From Euonymus europaeus (Eukaryota > Streptophyta > Magnoliopsida > Celastrales > Celastraceae): a stretch of 64,000 nt of DNA. The notes under the pieces were generated by a model. That model was not told the origin of the DNA. It was given only the letters and a program-made list of their open reading frames with translations, and made no database searches. The translations under genes and the position numbers were made by a program. This document shows, piece by piece, positions 1 through 12,622 of the stretch (positions within the stretch are counted from its first letter, which is position 1; each line of letters begins with the position of its first letter). Location: assembly GCA_963580455.1 (NCBI GenBank), contig OY756958.1, forward strand, positions 10,552,501-10,616,500, read 5' to 3'.

Positions 1-1758
1 CGGTCTACACTTTTTATTGTTCTTCTATGTCAAATTTTACGAGTATAAGCATCCTAGATTATTTCGAAGCCAAAACCCCAACTTTCTATGACAAATGGAC
101 AAAAACGTTAAAAGCTCCTCCATAGAGAGAGTTGTGCAACTTCGGACTATCAAAGTTGCTCGGTGTACACTTTTTATTGTTCTTCTATGTCAAATTTTAC
201 GAGTATAAGCTTCCTTGATTATTTCGATGCCAAAACCCAACTTTCTATGACAAATGGACAAAACCATTTAAAGCTCCTCCATAAAGTGAGTTGTGCAACT
301 TCGGACTATCAAAGTTGCTCGGTGAACACTTTTTATTGTTCTTCTATGTCAAACTTTACGAGTATAAGCTTCCTAGATTATTTCGATTCCAAAACCCCAA
401 CTTTCTATGACAAATGGACAAAACCATTTAAAGCTACTCCATAGAGAGAGTTGAGCAACTTCGGACCATAAAAGTTGCTCGGTGTACACTTCTTATTGTT
501 ATTCTATGTCAAATTTTACGAGTATTAGCTTCCTAGATTATTTCGATGCCAAAACCCTAACTTTCTATGACAAATGGACAAAACCGTTTAAAGCTCCTCC
601 ATAGAGTGAGTTGTGCAACTTCGGACTATCAAAGTTGCTCGGTACACACTTTTTATTGTTCTTCTATGTCAAATTTTATGACTATAAGCATCCTAGATTA
701 TTTTGATGCAAAAACCCCAACTATCAATAAGAAATGAGCAAAACCGTTAAAAGCTACTTCATAGTGAGAGTTGAGCAATTCCGGACCATCAAAGTTGCTT
801 ATTGTACACTTTTTATTGTTTTTCTACGTCAAATTTTACGAGTATAAGCTTCCTAGATTATTTCGATGCCAAAACCCCAACTTTCTATGACAAATGGACA
901 AAACCGTATAAAGCTCCTTCATAGAGTGAGTTGTGCAACTTCAGACTATCAAAGTTGCTCGGTCTACACTTTTTATTGTTCTTCTATGTCAAATTTTAAG
1001 AGTATAAGCATCCTAGATTATTTCGATGCCAAAACCCAACTTTCTATGACAAATGGATAAAACCGTTTAAAGCTCCTCCATAGAGTGAGTTGTGCAACAT
1101 CGGACTATCAATGTTGCTCGGCGTACACGTTTTATTTTTCTTCTATTTCAAATTTTACGAGTATAATCTTCCTAGATTATTTCGATTCCAAAACCCCAAC
1201 TTGCTATGACAAATGGACAAAAACGTTAAAAGCTCCTCCATTGAGAGAGTTGTGCAACTTCGGACTATTAAAGTTGCTCGGTGTACACTTTTTATTGTTC
1301 TTCTATGTCAAATTTTACGAGTATAAGCTTCCTAGATTATTTCGATGCCAAACCCCAACTTTCTATGACAAACGGCCAAAACCGTTTAAAGCTCCTCCAT
1401 AGAGAGAGGTGAGCAACTTCGGACAATCAAAGTTGCTCGGTACACACTTTTTATTGTTCTTCTATGTCAAATTTTACGACTATAAGCATCCCAGATTATT
1501 TCGATGCCAAAACCCCAACTTTCAATGAGAAATCGATAAAAACGTTAAAAACTCCTCCATAGAGAGAGTTGTGCAACTTCGGACTATCTAGGTTGCTCGG
1601 TGTACACTTTTTATTGTTCTTCTATGTCAAATTTTACGAGTATAAGCTTCCTAGATTATTTCGATGCCAAAACCCCAACTTTCAATGAGAAATCGATAAA
1701 AACGTTAAAAACTGCTCCATAGAGAGAGTTGTGCAACTTCGGACTATCAAAGTTGCTC
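1..1758. repeat. Mosaic of 11 satellite monomers at the left edge
   Basis: The window opens one base before a monomer start. The first monomer is m7-like ('ggtctacac', 'gaagcc'), and the next ten mix variants, including several 'cgattcc' types, an m2-type tail at about 690-790 and monomers with 'tttatttttcttctattt' (about 1130). From about position 200 the order and the private variants match the DNA 6870 bp downstream (about 7.07 kb onwards) and, in part, 32.6-33.5 kb. Open frames of up to 105 codons here are satellite translation, not genes. Confidence 0.9.
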
Positions 1759-2876
1759 GGTCTACACTTTTTATTGTTCTTCTATGTCAAATTTTACGAG
1801 TATAAGCATCCTAGATTATTTCGAAGCCAAAACCCCAACTTTCTATGACAAATGGACAAAAACGTTAAAAGCTCCTCCATAGAGAGAGTTGTGCAACTTC
1901 GGACTATCAAAGTTGCTCGGTGTACACTTTTTATTGTTCTTCTATGTCAAATTTTACGAGTATAAGCTTCCTTGATATTTTCGATGCCAAAACCCCAACT
2001 TTCTATGACAAATGGACCAAACCGTTTAAAGCTCCATCATAGAGTGAGTTGTGCAACTTCGGACTATCAAAGTTGCTCGGTCTACACTTTTTAATGTTCT
2101 TCTATGTCAAATTTTACGAGTATAAGCATCCTAGATTATTTCGATGCCAAAACCCAACTTTCTGTGACAAATGGAAAAAACCGTTTAAAGCTCCTCCATA
2201 GAGTGAGTTCTGCAACTTCGGACTATCAAAGTTGCTCGGTACACACTTTTTATTGTTCTTCTATGTCAAATTTTATGACTATAAGCATCCTAGATTATTT
2301 TGATGCAAAAACCCCAACTATCAATAAGAAATGAGCAAAACCGTTAAAAGCTACTTCATAGTGAGAGTTGAGCAATTCCGGACCATCAAAGTTGCTTATT
2401 GTACACTTTTTATTGTTTTTCTACGTCAAATTTTACGAGTATTAGCTTCCTATATTATTTCGATGCCAAACCCCAACTTTCTATGACAAACGGGCAAAAC
2501 CGTTTAAAGCTCCTTCATAGAGAGAGTTGACCAACTTCGGACTATTAAAGTTGCTCGGTGTACACTTTTTATTATTCTTCTATGTCAAATTTTACGACTA
2601 TAAGCATCCTAGATTATTTCGAAGCCAAAACCCCAACTTTCTATGACAAATGGACAAAAATGTTAAAAGCTCGTCCACAGAGAGAGTTGTGCAACTTCGG
2701 ACAATCAAAGTTGCCTGGTGTTCACTTTTTATTGTTCTTCTATATCAAATTTTACGACTATAAGCATCCTAGATTATTTCGATGCCAAAACCCCAACTTT
2801 CAATGAGAAATCGATAAAAACGTTAAAAACTCCTCCATAGAGAGAGTTGTGCAACTTCGGACTATCAAAGTTGCTC
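1759..2876. repeat. 7-monomer unit (1118 bp), first tandem copy
   Basis: Seven monomers in the order m7, a monomer with 'cttccttgatattttcg' and 'ggaccaaacc', m1 ('ttaatgttc'), m2 ('gcaaaaacccc', 'caataagaaatgagc'), m3 ('tattagcttcctata'), m4 ('gaagcc', 'ctcgtcc') and m5 ('ggtgttcac'). Two monomers lack one base each, giving 1118 rather than 1120 bp. The next 1118 bp repeat it in tandem. The same order recurs 6870 bp downstream, from 8629. Confidence 0.9.
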
Positions 2877-3994
2877 GGTCTACACTTTTTATTGTTCTTC
2901 TATGTCAAATTTTACGAGTATAAGCATCCTAGATTATTTCGAAGCCAAAACCCCAACTTTCTATGACAAATGGACAAAAACGTTAAAAGCTCCTCCATAG
3001 AGAGAGTTGTGCAACTTCGGACTATCAAAGTTGCTCGGTGTACACTTTTTATTGTTCTTCTATGTCAAATTTTACGAGTATAAGCTTCCTTGATATTTTC
3101 GATGCCAAAACCCCAACTTTCTATGACAAATGGACCAAACCGTTTAAAGCTCCATCATAGAGTGAGTTGTGCAACTTCGGACTATCAAAGTTGCTCGGTC
3201 TACACTTTTTAATGTTCTTCTATGTCAAATTTTACGAGTATAAGCATCCTAGATTATTTCGATGCCAAAACCCAACTTTCTGTGACAAATGGAAAAAACC
3301 GTTTAAAGCTCCTCCATAGAGTGAGTTGTGAAACTTCGGACTATCAAAGTTGCTCGGTACACACTTTTTATTGTTCTTCTATGTCAAATTTTATGACTAT
3401 AAGCATCCTAGATTATTTTGATGCAAAAACCCCAACTATCAATAAGAAATGAGCAAAACCGTTAAAAGCTACTTCATAGTGAGAGTTGAGCAATTCCGGA
3501 CCATCAAAGTTGCTTATTGTACACTTTTTATTGTTTTTCTACGTCAAATTTTACGAGTATTAGCTTCCTATATTATTTCGATGCCAAACCCCAACTTTCT
3601 ATGACAAACTTGCAAAACCGTTTAAAGCTCCTTCATAGAGAGAGTTGACCAACTTGGGACTATTAAAGTTTCTCGGTGTACACTTTTTATTATTCTTCTA
3701 TGTCAAATTTTACGACTATAAGCATCCTAGATTATTTCGAAGCCAAAACCCCAACTTTCTATGACAAATGGACAAAAACGTTAAAAGCTCGTCCACAGAG
3801 AGAGTTGTGCAACTTCGGACAATCAAAGTTGCCCGGTGTTCACTTTTTATTGTTCTTCTATATCAAATTTTACGACTATAAGCATCCTAGATTATTTCGA
3901 TGCCAAAACCCCAACTTTCAATGAGAAATCGATAAAAACGTTAAAAACTCCTCCATAGAGAGAGTTGTGCAACTTCGGACTATCTAGGTTGCTC
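2877..3994. repeat. 7-monomer unit (1118 bp), second tandem copy
   Basis: Near-identical to the preceding unit at an exact 1118-bp offset. Differences I noticed include 'gtgaaac' for 'ctgcaac' near 3326, 'aaacttgcaaaa' for 'aaacgggcaaaa' near 3608, 'cttgggac' near 3654 and 'tttctcgg' near 3669. The last monomer ends 'tctagg' and leads into m6 rather than back to m7. Its m1-m5 (from 3197) therefore also form the start of a complete 15-mer. Confidence 0.9.
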
Positions 3995-5594
3995 GGTGTA
4001 CACTTTTTATTGTTCTTCTATGTCAAATTTTACGAGTATAAGCTTCCAAAATTATTTCGATGCCAAAACCCCAACTTTCTATGACAAATGGACAAAACCG
4101 TTTAAAGCTCCTACACAGAGAGAGTTGTGCAACTTCGGACTATCAAAGTTGCTCGGTCTACACTTTTTATTGTTCTTCTATGTCAAATTTTACGAGTATA
4201 AGCATCCTAGATTATTTCGAAGCCAAAACCCCAACTTTCTATGACAAATGGACAAAAACGTTAAAAGCTCCTCCATAGAGAGAGTTGTGCAACTTTGGAC
4301 TATCAAAGTTGCTCGGTGTACAATTTTTATTGTTCTTCTATGTCAAATTTTACGAGTATAAGCTTCATAGATTATTTCGAAGCCAAAACACTAACTTTCT
4401 TTAACAAATGGACAAAACCGTTTAAAGCTACTCCATAGAGAGAGTTGAGCAACTTCGGACCATAAAAGTTACTCGGTGTACACTTTTTATTGTTCTTCTA
4501 TGTCAAATTTTACGACTATAAGCATCCTAGATTATTTCGATGCCAAAACACCAACTCTCTATGACAAATGGACAAAAACATTAAAAGCTCCTCCATAGAG
4601 AGAGTTGTGCAACTTCGGACTATCATAGTTGCTCGGTGTACACTTTTTATTTTTCTTCTAGTCAAATTTTACGAGTATATGCTTCCTAGATTATTTCGAT
4701 GCAAAAAACCCCAACTTTCTATGACAAACGGACAAAACCGTTTAAGGCTCCTCCATAGAGAGAGTTGAGCAATTCCGGACCATAAAAGTTGCTCCGTGTA
4801 TACTTTTTATTGTTCTTCTATTTCAAATTTTACGACTATAAGCATCCTAGATTAATTCGATGCCAAAACCCCAACTTTCAGTGACAAATCGATAAAGACG
4901 TTAAAAACTCCTCCATAGAGAGAGTTGTGCAAATTCGGACTATCTAGGTTGCTCGGTGTACACTTTTTATTGTTCTTCTATGTCAAATTTTACGAGTATA
5001 AGCTTCCTAGATTATTTCGATGCCAAAACCCCAACTTTTTATGACAAATGGACAAAACCGTTTAAAGCTCCTCCATAGAGTGAGTTGTGCAACTTCGGAC
5101 TATCGAAGTTGCACGGTGTAAACTTTTTATTATTATTCTATATCAAATTTTACGAGTATAAGCTTCCTAGATTATTTCGATGCCAAAACACCAATTATCA
5201 ATGACAAATCGACAAAGCCGTTAAAAGCTACTCCATAGAGAGAGTTGAGCAACTTCGGACCATAAAAGTTGCTCGGTGTACAATTTTTATTGTTCTTCTA
5301 TGTCAAATTTTACGACTATAAGCATCCTAGATTATTTCGATGGCAAAACCCCAACTTTCTATGACAAATGGACAAAAACGTTAAAATCTCATCCATAGAG
5401 AGAGTTGTGCAATTTCGGACGATCAAAGTTGCTCGGTGTACACTTTTTATTGTTCTTCTATGTCAAATTTTACGAGTATAAGCTTCCTAGATTATTTCGA
5501 TGCCAAAACCCCAACTTTCTATGACAAATGGGCAAAACCGTTTAAAGCTCCATCATAGAGTGAGTTGTGCAACTTCGGACTATCAAAGTTGCTC
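3197..5594. repeat. 15-monomer HOR, full-length copy (2398 bp)
   Basis: Complete series m1 to m15: m1-m5 shared with the second 7-mer unit, then m6 (3995), m7 (4155), m8 ('cactaactttcttta', 4315) and on through m13 ('attattattctatatc') and m15 ('ccatcatagagtg') to the next m1 at 5595. It is 1 bp longer than the standard 2397 because its m10 has an extra A ('gcaaaaaacc', about 4702). It carries private variants relative to the copies at 15.6-25.2 kb: 'cttccaaaatt' in m6, 'ttctatttc' in m11 and 'tatcgaag' in m12. Part of it (about 4.15-5.75 kb) is closely matched at about 13.1-14.7 kb. Confidence 0.88.
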
Positions 5595-6550
5595 GGTCTA
5601 CACTTTTTAATGTTCTTCTATGTCAAATTTTACGAGTATAAGCATCCTAGATTATTTCGATGCCAAAACCCAACTTTCTATGACAAATGGACAAAACCGT
5701 TTAAAGCTACTCCATAGAGTGAGTTGTGCAACTTCGGACTATCAAAGTTGCTCGATACACACTTTTTATTGTTCTTCTATGTCAAATTTTATGACTATAA
5801 GCATCCTAGATTATTTTGATGCAAAAACGCCAACTATCAATAAGAAATGTGCAAAACCGTTAAAAGCTACTTCATAGTGAGAGTTGAGCAATTCCGGACC
5901 ATCAAAGTTGCTTATTGTACACTTTTTATTGTTTTTCTACGTCAAATTTTACGAGTATAAGCTTCCTAGATTATTTCGATGCCAAAACCCCAACTTTCTA
6001 TGACAAATGGATAAAACCGTTTAAAGCTCCTCCATAGAGTGAGTTGTGCAACATCGAACTATCAATGTTGCTCGGTGTACACATTTTATTTTTCTTCTAT
6101 TTCAAATTTTACGAGTATAATCTTCCAAGATTATTTCAATTCCAAAACCCCAACTTGCTATGACAAATGGACAAAAATGTTAAAAGCTCCTCCATAGAGA
6201 GAGTTGTGCAACTTCGGACTATTAAAGTTGCTCGGTGTACACTTTTTATTGTTCTTCTATGTCAAATTTTACGAGTATAAGCTTCCTAGATTATTTCGAT
6301 GGCAAACCCCAACTTTCTATGACAAATGGGCAAAACCGTTTAAGCTCCTCCATAGAGAGAGTTGAGCAACTTCGGACAATCAAAGTTGCTCGGTGTTCAC
6401 TTTTTATTGTTCTTCTATGTCAAATTTTACGACTAAAGCATCCTAGATTATTTCGATGCCAAAACCCCAACTTTCAATGACAAATCGATAAAAACCTTAA
6501 AAACTCCTCCATAGAGAGAGTTGTGCAATTTCGGACTATTTAGGTTGCTC

Positions 6551-6710
6551 GGTGTACACTTTTTATTGTTCTTCTATGTCAAATTTTACGAGTATAAGCT
6601 TCCTAGATTATTTCGATGCCAAAACCCCAACTTTCTATGACAAATGGACAAAACCGTTTAAAGCTCCTCCACAGAGAGAGTTGTGCAACTTCGGACTATC
6701 AAAGTTGCTC
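6551..6710 (+). repeat. Representative near-consensus monomer (160 bp)
   Basis: Chosen as the reference because it differs from my reading consensus at one site only ('cacagag' where most copies have 'catagag'). Monomer positions used elsewhere refer to it. Positions 2-9 are the perfect palindrome GTGTACAC. Positions 10-40 are a T-rich block that is the most constant part. Positions 41-51 read 'agtataagctt' here and carry a HindIII site (AAGCTT, 6596-6601); the commonest alternative 'ctataagcat' lacks it. Positions 64-70 hold the subtype marker ('gatgcc', 'gattcc' or 'gaagcc'). Positions 83-115 are the most variable part. Positions 135-158 form an imperfect inverted repeat. Five CpG dinucleotides are present, all available for methylation. 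Confidence 0.95.
6685..6708. other. Dyad symmetry carried by nearly every monomer (reference copy)
   Basis: GCAACTT (6685-6691) and AAGTTGC (6702-6708) are exact reverse complements separated by 10 bases. The element repeats every 160 bp through the array. In monomers with the 'ttgagcaacttcggaccata' type of ending, the arms lengthen to GAGCAACTT/AAGTTGCTC, a perfect 9-bp stem with a 10-base loop. Monomers ending 'gagcaattccgg' carry one mismatch in the stem. Short dyads that could extrude as hairpins have been described in centromeric satellites of several eukaryotes; a role here is inferred from position and recurrence only. It is not a bacterial terminator: there is no gene upstream. Confidence 0.6.
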
Positions 6711-8948
6711 GGTCTACACTTTTTATTGTTCTTCTATGTCAAATTTTACGAGTATAAGCATCCTAGATTATTTCGAAGGCAAAACCCCAACTTTCTATGA
6801 CAAATGGACAAAAACGTTAAAAGCTCCTCCATAGAGAGAGTTGTGCAACTTCGGACTATCAAAGTTGCTCGGTGTACACTTTTTATTGTTCTTCTATGTC
6901 AAATTTTACGAGTATAAGCTTTCTTTGATATTTTCGATGCCAAAACCCCAACTTTCTATGACAAATGGACAAAAACGTTTAAAGCTCCTCCATAGAGTGA
7001 GTTGACCAACTTCGGACTATCAAAGTTGCTCGGTGTACACTTTTTATTCTTCTTCTATGTCAAATTTTATGAGTATAAGCTTCATTGATTATTTCGATGC
7101 CAAAACCCAACTTTCTATGACAAATGGACAAAACCATTTAAAGCTCCTCCATAAAGTGAGTTGTGCAACTTCGGACTATCAAAGTTGCTCGGTGAACACT
7201 TTTTATTGTTCTTCTATGTCAAACTTTACGAGTATAAGCTTCCTAGATTATTTCGATTCCAAAACCCCAACTTTCTATGACAAATGGACAAAACCATTTA
7301 AAGCTACTCCATAGAGAGAGTTGAGCAACTTCGGACCATAAAAGTTGCTCGGTGTACACTTCTTATTGTTATTCTATGTCAAATTTTACGAGTATTAGCT
7401 TCCTAGATTATTTCGATGCCAAAACCCTAACTTTCTATGACAAATGGACAAAACCGTTTAAAGCTCCTCCATAGAGTGAGTTGTGCAACTTCGGACTATC
7501 AAAGTTGCTCGGTACACACTTTTTATTGTTCTTCTATGTCAAATTTTATGACTATAAGCATCCTAGATTATTTTGATGCAAAAACCCCAACTATCAATAA
7601 GAAATGAGCAAAACCGTTAAAAGCTACTTCATAGTGAGAGTTGAGCAATTCCGGACCATCAAAGTTGCTTATTGTACACTTTTTATTGTTTTTCTACGTC
7701 AAATTTTACGAGTATAAGCTTCCTAGATTATTTCGATGCCAAAACCCCAACTTTCTATGACAAATGGACAAAACCGTATAAAGCTCCTTCATAGAGTGAG
7801 TTGTGCAACTTCAGACTATCAAAGTTGCTCGGTCTACACTTTTTATTGTTCTTCTATGTCAAATTTTAAGAGTATAAGCATCCTAGATTATTTCGATGCC
7901 AAAACCCAACTTTCTATGACAAATGGATAAAACCGTTTAAAGCTCCTCCATAGAGTGAGTTGTGCAACATCGGACTATCAATGTTGCTCGGCGTACACGT
8001 TTTATTTTTCTTCTATTTCAAATTTTACGAGTATAATCTTCCTAGATTATTTCGATTCCAAAACCCCAACTTGCTATGACAAATGGACAAAAACGTTAAA
8101 AGCTCCTCGATTGAGAGAGTTGTGCAACTTCGGACTATTAAAGTTGCTCGGTGTACACTTTTTATTGTTCTTCTATGTCAAATTTTACGAGTATAAGCTT
8201 CCTAGATTATTTCGATGCCAAACCCCAACTTTCTATGACAAACGGGCAAAACCGTTTAAAGCTCCTCCATAGAGAGAGGTGAGCAACTTCGGACAATCAA
8301 AGTTGCTCGGTGTTCACTTTTTATTGTTCTTCTATGACAAATTTTACGACTATAAGCATCCCAGATTATTTCGATGCCAAAACCCCAACTTTCAATGAGA
8401 AATCGATAAAAACGTTAAAAACTCCTCCATAGAGAGAGTTGTGCAACTTCGGACTATCTAGGTTGCTCGGTGTACACTTTTTATTGTTCTTCTATGTCAA
8501 ATTTTACGAGTATAAGCTTCCTAGATTATTTCGATGCCAAAACCCCAACTTTCAATGAGAAATCGATAAAAACGTTAAAAACTCCTCCATAGAGAGAGTT
8601 GTGCAACTTCGGACTATCAAAGTTGCTCGGTCTACACTTTTTATTGTTCTTCTATGTCAAATTTTACGAGTATAAGCATCCTAGATTATTTCGAAGCCAA
8701 AACCCCAACTTTCTATGACAAATGGACAAAAACGTTAAAAGCTCCTCCACAGAGAGAGTTGTGCAACTTCGGACTATCAAAGTTGCTCGGTGTACACTTT
8801 TTATTGTTCTTCTATGTCAAATTTTACGAGTATAAGCTTCCTTGATATTTTCGATGCCAAAACCCCAACTTTCTATGACAAATGGACCAAACCGTTTAAA
8901 GCTCCATCATAGAGTGAGTTGTGCAACTTCGGACTATCAAAGTTGCTC

Positions 8949-11345
8949 GGTCTACACTTTTTAATGTTCTTCTATGTCAAATTTTACGAGTATAAGCATC
9001 CTAGATTATTTCGATGCCAAAACCCAACTTTCTGTGACAAATGGAAAAAACCGTTTAAAGCTCCTCCATAGAGTGAGTTGTGCAACTTCGGACTATCAAA
9101 GTTGCTCGGTACACACTTTTTATTGTTCTTCTATGTCAAATTTTATGACTATAAGCATCCTAGATTATTTTGATGCAAAAACCCCAACTATCAATAAGAA
9201 ATGAGCAAAACCGTTAAAAGCTACTTCATAGTGAGAGTTGAGCAATTCCGGACCATCAAAGTTGCTTATTGTACACTTTTTATTGTTTTTCTACGTCAAA
9301 TTTTATGAGTATTAGCTTCCTATATTATTTCGATGCCAAACCCCAAATTTCTATGACAAACGGGCAAAACCGTTTAAAGCTCCTCCATAGAGAGAGTTGA
9401 CCAACTTCGGACTATTAAAGTTGCTCGGTGTACACTTTTTATTATTCTTCTATGTCAAATTTTACGACTATAAGCATCCTAGATTATTTCGAAGCCAAAA
9501 CCCCAACTTTCTATGACAAATGGACAAAAACGTTTAAAACTCGTCCACAGAGAGAGTTGTGCAACTTCGGACAATCAAAGTTGCCCGGTGTTCACTTTTT
9601 ATTGTTCTTCTATGTCAAATTTTACGACTATAAGCATCCTAGATTATTTCGATGCCAAAACCCCAACTTTCAATGACAAATCGATAAAAACGTTAAAAAC
9701 TCCTCCATAGAGAGAGTTGTGCAACTTCGGACTATCTAGGTTGCTCGGTGTACACTTTTTATTGTTCTTCTATGTCAAATTTTACGAGTATAAGCTTCCG
9801 GGATTATTTCGATGCCAAAACCCCAACTTTCTATGACAAATGGACAAAACCGTTTAAAGCTCCTCCACAGAGAGAGTTGTGCAACTTCGGACAATCAAAG
9901 TTGCTCGGTCTACACTTTTTATTGTTCTTCTATGTCAAATTTTACGAGTATAAGCATCCTAGATTATTTCGAAGCCAAAACCCCAACTTTCTATGACAAA
10001 TGGACAAAAACGTTAAAAGCTCCTCCATAGAGAGAGTTGTGCAACTTCGGACTATCAAAGTTGCTCGGTGTACAATTTTTATTGTTCTTCTATGTCAAAT
10101 TTTACGAGTATAAGCTTCCTAGATTATTTCGATGCCAAAACACTAACTTTCTTTAACAAATGGACAAAACCGTTTAAAGCTACTCCATAGAGAGAGTTGA
10201 GCAACTTCGGACCATAAAAGTTACTCGGTGTACACTTTTTATTGTTCTTCTATGTCAAATTTTACGACTATAAGCATCCTAGATTATTTCGATGCCAAAA
10301 CACCAACTCTCTATGACAAATGGGCAAAAACATTAAAAGCTCCTCCATAGAGAGAGTTGTGCAACTTCGGACTATCATAGTTGCTCGGTGTACACTTTTT
10401 ACTTTTCTTCTAGTCAAATTTTACGAGTATATGCTTCCTAGATTATTTCGATGCCAAAACCCCAACTTTCTATGACAAACGGACAAAACCGTTTAAGGCT
10501 CCTCCATAGAGAGAGTTGAGCAATTCCGGACCATAAAAGTTGCTCCGTGTACACTTTTTATTGTTCTTCTATGTCAAATTTTACGACTATAAGCATCCTA
10601 GATTAATTCGATGCCAAAACCCCAACTTTCAGTGACAAATGGACAAAAACGTTAAAAGCTTCTCCATAGAGAGAGTTGTGCAACTTCGGACTATCTAGGT
10701 TGCTCGGTGTACACTTTTTATTGTTCTTCTATGTCAAATTTTACGAGTATAAGCTTCCTAGATTATTTCGATGCCAAAACCCCAACTTTTTATGACAAAT
10801 GGACAAAACCGTTTAAAGCTCCTCCATAGAGTGAGTTGTGCAACTTCGGACTATCAAAGTTGCACGGTGTAAACTTTTTATTATTATTCTATATCAAATT
10901 TTACGAGTATAAGCTTCCTAGATTATTTCGATGCCAAAACACCAATTATCAATGACAAATCGACAAAGCCGTTAAAAGCTACTCCATAGAGAGAGTTGAG
11001 CAACTTCGGACCATAAAAGTTGCTCGGTGTACACTTTTTATTGTTCTTCTATGTCAAATTTTACGACTATAAGCATCCTAGATTATTTCGATGGCAAAAC
11101 CCCAACTTTCTATGACAAATGGACAAAAACGTTAAAAGCTTCTCAATAGAGAGAGTTGTGTAATTTCGGACGATCAAAGTTGCTCGGTGTACACTTTTTA
11201 TTGTTCTTCTATGTCAAATTTTACGAGTATAAGCTTCCTAGATTATTTCGATGCCAAAACCCCAACTTTCTATGACAAATGGACAAAACCGTTTAAAGCT
11301 CCATCATAGAGTGAGTTGTGCAACTTCGGACTATCAATGTTGCTC
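8949..11345. repeat. 15-monomer HOR, full-length copy (2397 bp)
   Basis: m1 to m15 in standard order. From m2 onward (9108-11345) it is almost base-for-base the same as 18216-20453: I found a single substitution (10324, 'tgggc' against 'tggac') in 2238 bp. Markers shared with that copy only are 'ttttatgagtatt' in m3, 'tacttttcttctag' in m10, an m11 with 'tggacaaaaacg', and 'gtgtaatttcgg' in m14. Its m1 instead carries 'ttctgtgac', like the m1 copies at 2.1 and 3.2 kb. Confidence 0.92.
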
Positions 11346-12463
11346 GGTCTACACTTTTTAATGTTCTTCTATGTCAAATTTTACGAGTATAAGCATCCTA
11401 GATTATTTCGATGCCAAAACCCAACTTTCTATGACAAATGGAAAAAACCGTTTAAAGCTCCTCCATAGAGTGAGTTGTGCAACTTCGGACTATCAAAGTT
11501 GCTCGGTACACACTTTTTATTGTTCTTCTATGTCAAATTTTATGACTATAAGCATCCTAGATTATTTTGATGCAAAAACCCCAACTATCAATAAGAAATG
11601 AGCAAAACCGTTAAAAGCTACTTCATAGTGAGAGTTGAGCAATTCCGGACCATCAAAGTTGCTTATTGTACACTTTTTATTGTTTTTCTACGTCAAATTT
11701 TACGAGTATTAGCTTCCTATATTGTTTCGATGCCAAACCCCAACTTTCTATGACAAACGGGCAAAACCGTTTAAAGCTCCTTCATAGAGAGAGTTGACCA
11801 ACTTCGGACTATTAAAGTTGCTCGGTGTACACTTTTTATTATTCTTCTATGTCAAATTTTACGACTATAAGCATCCTAGATTATTTCGAAGCCAAAACCC
11901 CAACTTTCTATGACAAATGGACAAAAACGTTAAAAGCTCGTCCACAGAGAGAGTTGTGCAACTTCGGACAATCAAAGTTGCCCGGTGTTCACTTTTTATT
12001 GTTCTTCTATATCAAATTTTACGACTATAAGCATCCTAGATTATTTCGATGCCAAAACCCCAACTTTCAATGAGAAATCGATAAAAACGTTAAAAACTCC
12101 TCCATAGAGAGAGTTGTGCAACTTCGGACTATCAAAGTTGCTCGGTCTACACTTTTTATTGTTCTTCTATGTCAAATTTTACGAGTATAAGCATCCTAGA
12201 TTAGTTCGAAGTCAAAACCCCAACTTTCTATGACAAATGGACAAAAACGTTAAAAGCTCCTCCATAGAGAGAGTTGTGCAACTTCGGACTATCAAAGTTG
12301 CTCGGTGTACACTTTTTATTGTTCTTCTATGTCAAATTTTACGAGTATAAGCTTCCTTGATATTTTCGATGCCAAAACCCCAACTTTCTATGACAAATGG
12401 ACCAAACCGTTTAAAGCTCCATCATAGAGTGAGTTGTGCAACTTCGGACTATCAAAGTTGCTC

Positions 12464-12622
12464 GGTCTACACTTTTTAATGTTCTTCTACGTCAAATTTT
12501 ACGAGTATTAGCTTCCTATATTATTTCGATGCCAAACCCCAACTTTCTATGACAAACGGGCAAAACCGTTTAAAGCTCCTTCATAGAGAGAGTTGACCAA
12601 CTTCGGACTATTAAATTTGCTC
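12464..12622. repeat. Chimeric monomer m1/m3
   Basis: The first part reads as m1 ('ggtctacac' followed by 'ttaatgttcttcta'). From about 12489 it reads as m3 ('cgtcaaatttta', 'tattagcttcctata', 'gatgccaaacccc'), and it is followed by m4. m2 is absent. Length is 159 bp, as for m3. This is a direct trace of exchange between non-adjacent monomers at the same internal position. Confidence 0.85.

Larger units (their letters stand above)
5595..8948. repeat. Mosaic segment between 15-mer copies
   Basis: Starts with m1 and m2 and then leaves the HOR order. About 5.7-7.97 kb is matched at about 31.3-33.5 kb (offset 25570, then 25569), including a shared 2-bp deletion 'gactaaagca' at 6431 and 32001. 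From about 7.07 kb it also matches the window's beginning at offset 6870. The final two monomers (8629-8948) are m7 and the 'gatattttcg' monomer that precede m1 at 8949. All monomers are in the + orientation and none is interrupted. Confidence 0.88.

Noticed and set aside
551..561. Telomere-like 'aaaaccctaac' (and C4A4-like 'aaaacccc' in every monomer)
   Set aside because: It is a single C-to-T change in the monomer's 'aaaaccccaac', not tandem telomeric repeats.
6590..6600. TATA-like 'agtataag' as a promoter
   Set aside because: It occurs in nearly every monomer, with no gene downstream and no other promoter feature.
6685..6708. Intrinsic transcription terminator
   Set aside because: There is an inverted repeat, but it is AT-rich, not directly followed by a T-run (the T-block starts about 10 bases further on), and no gene precedes it. 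Recorded as a dyad instead.
6551..6710. CENP-B box
   Set aside because: I looked for the conserved TTCG....A..CGGG core in the consensus on both strands. 'ttcgatg' and 'cttcggac' are present but not with the required spacing or the CGGG part.
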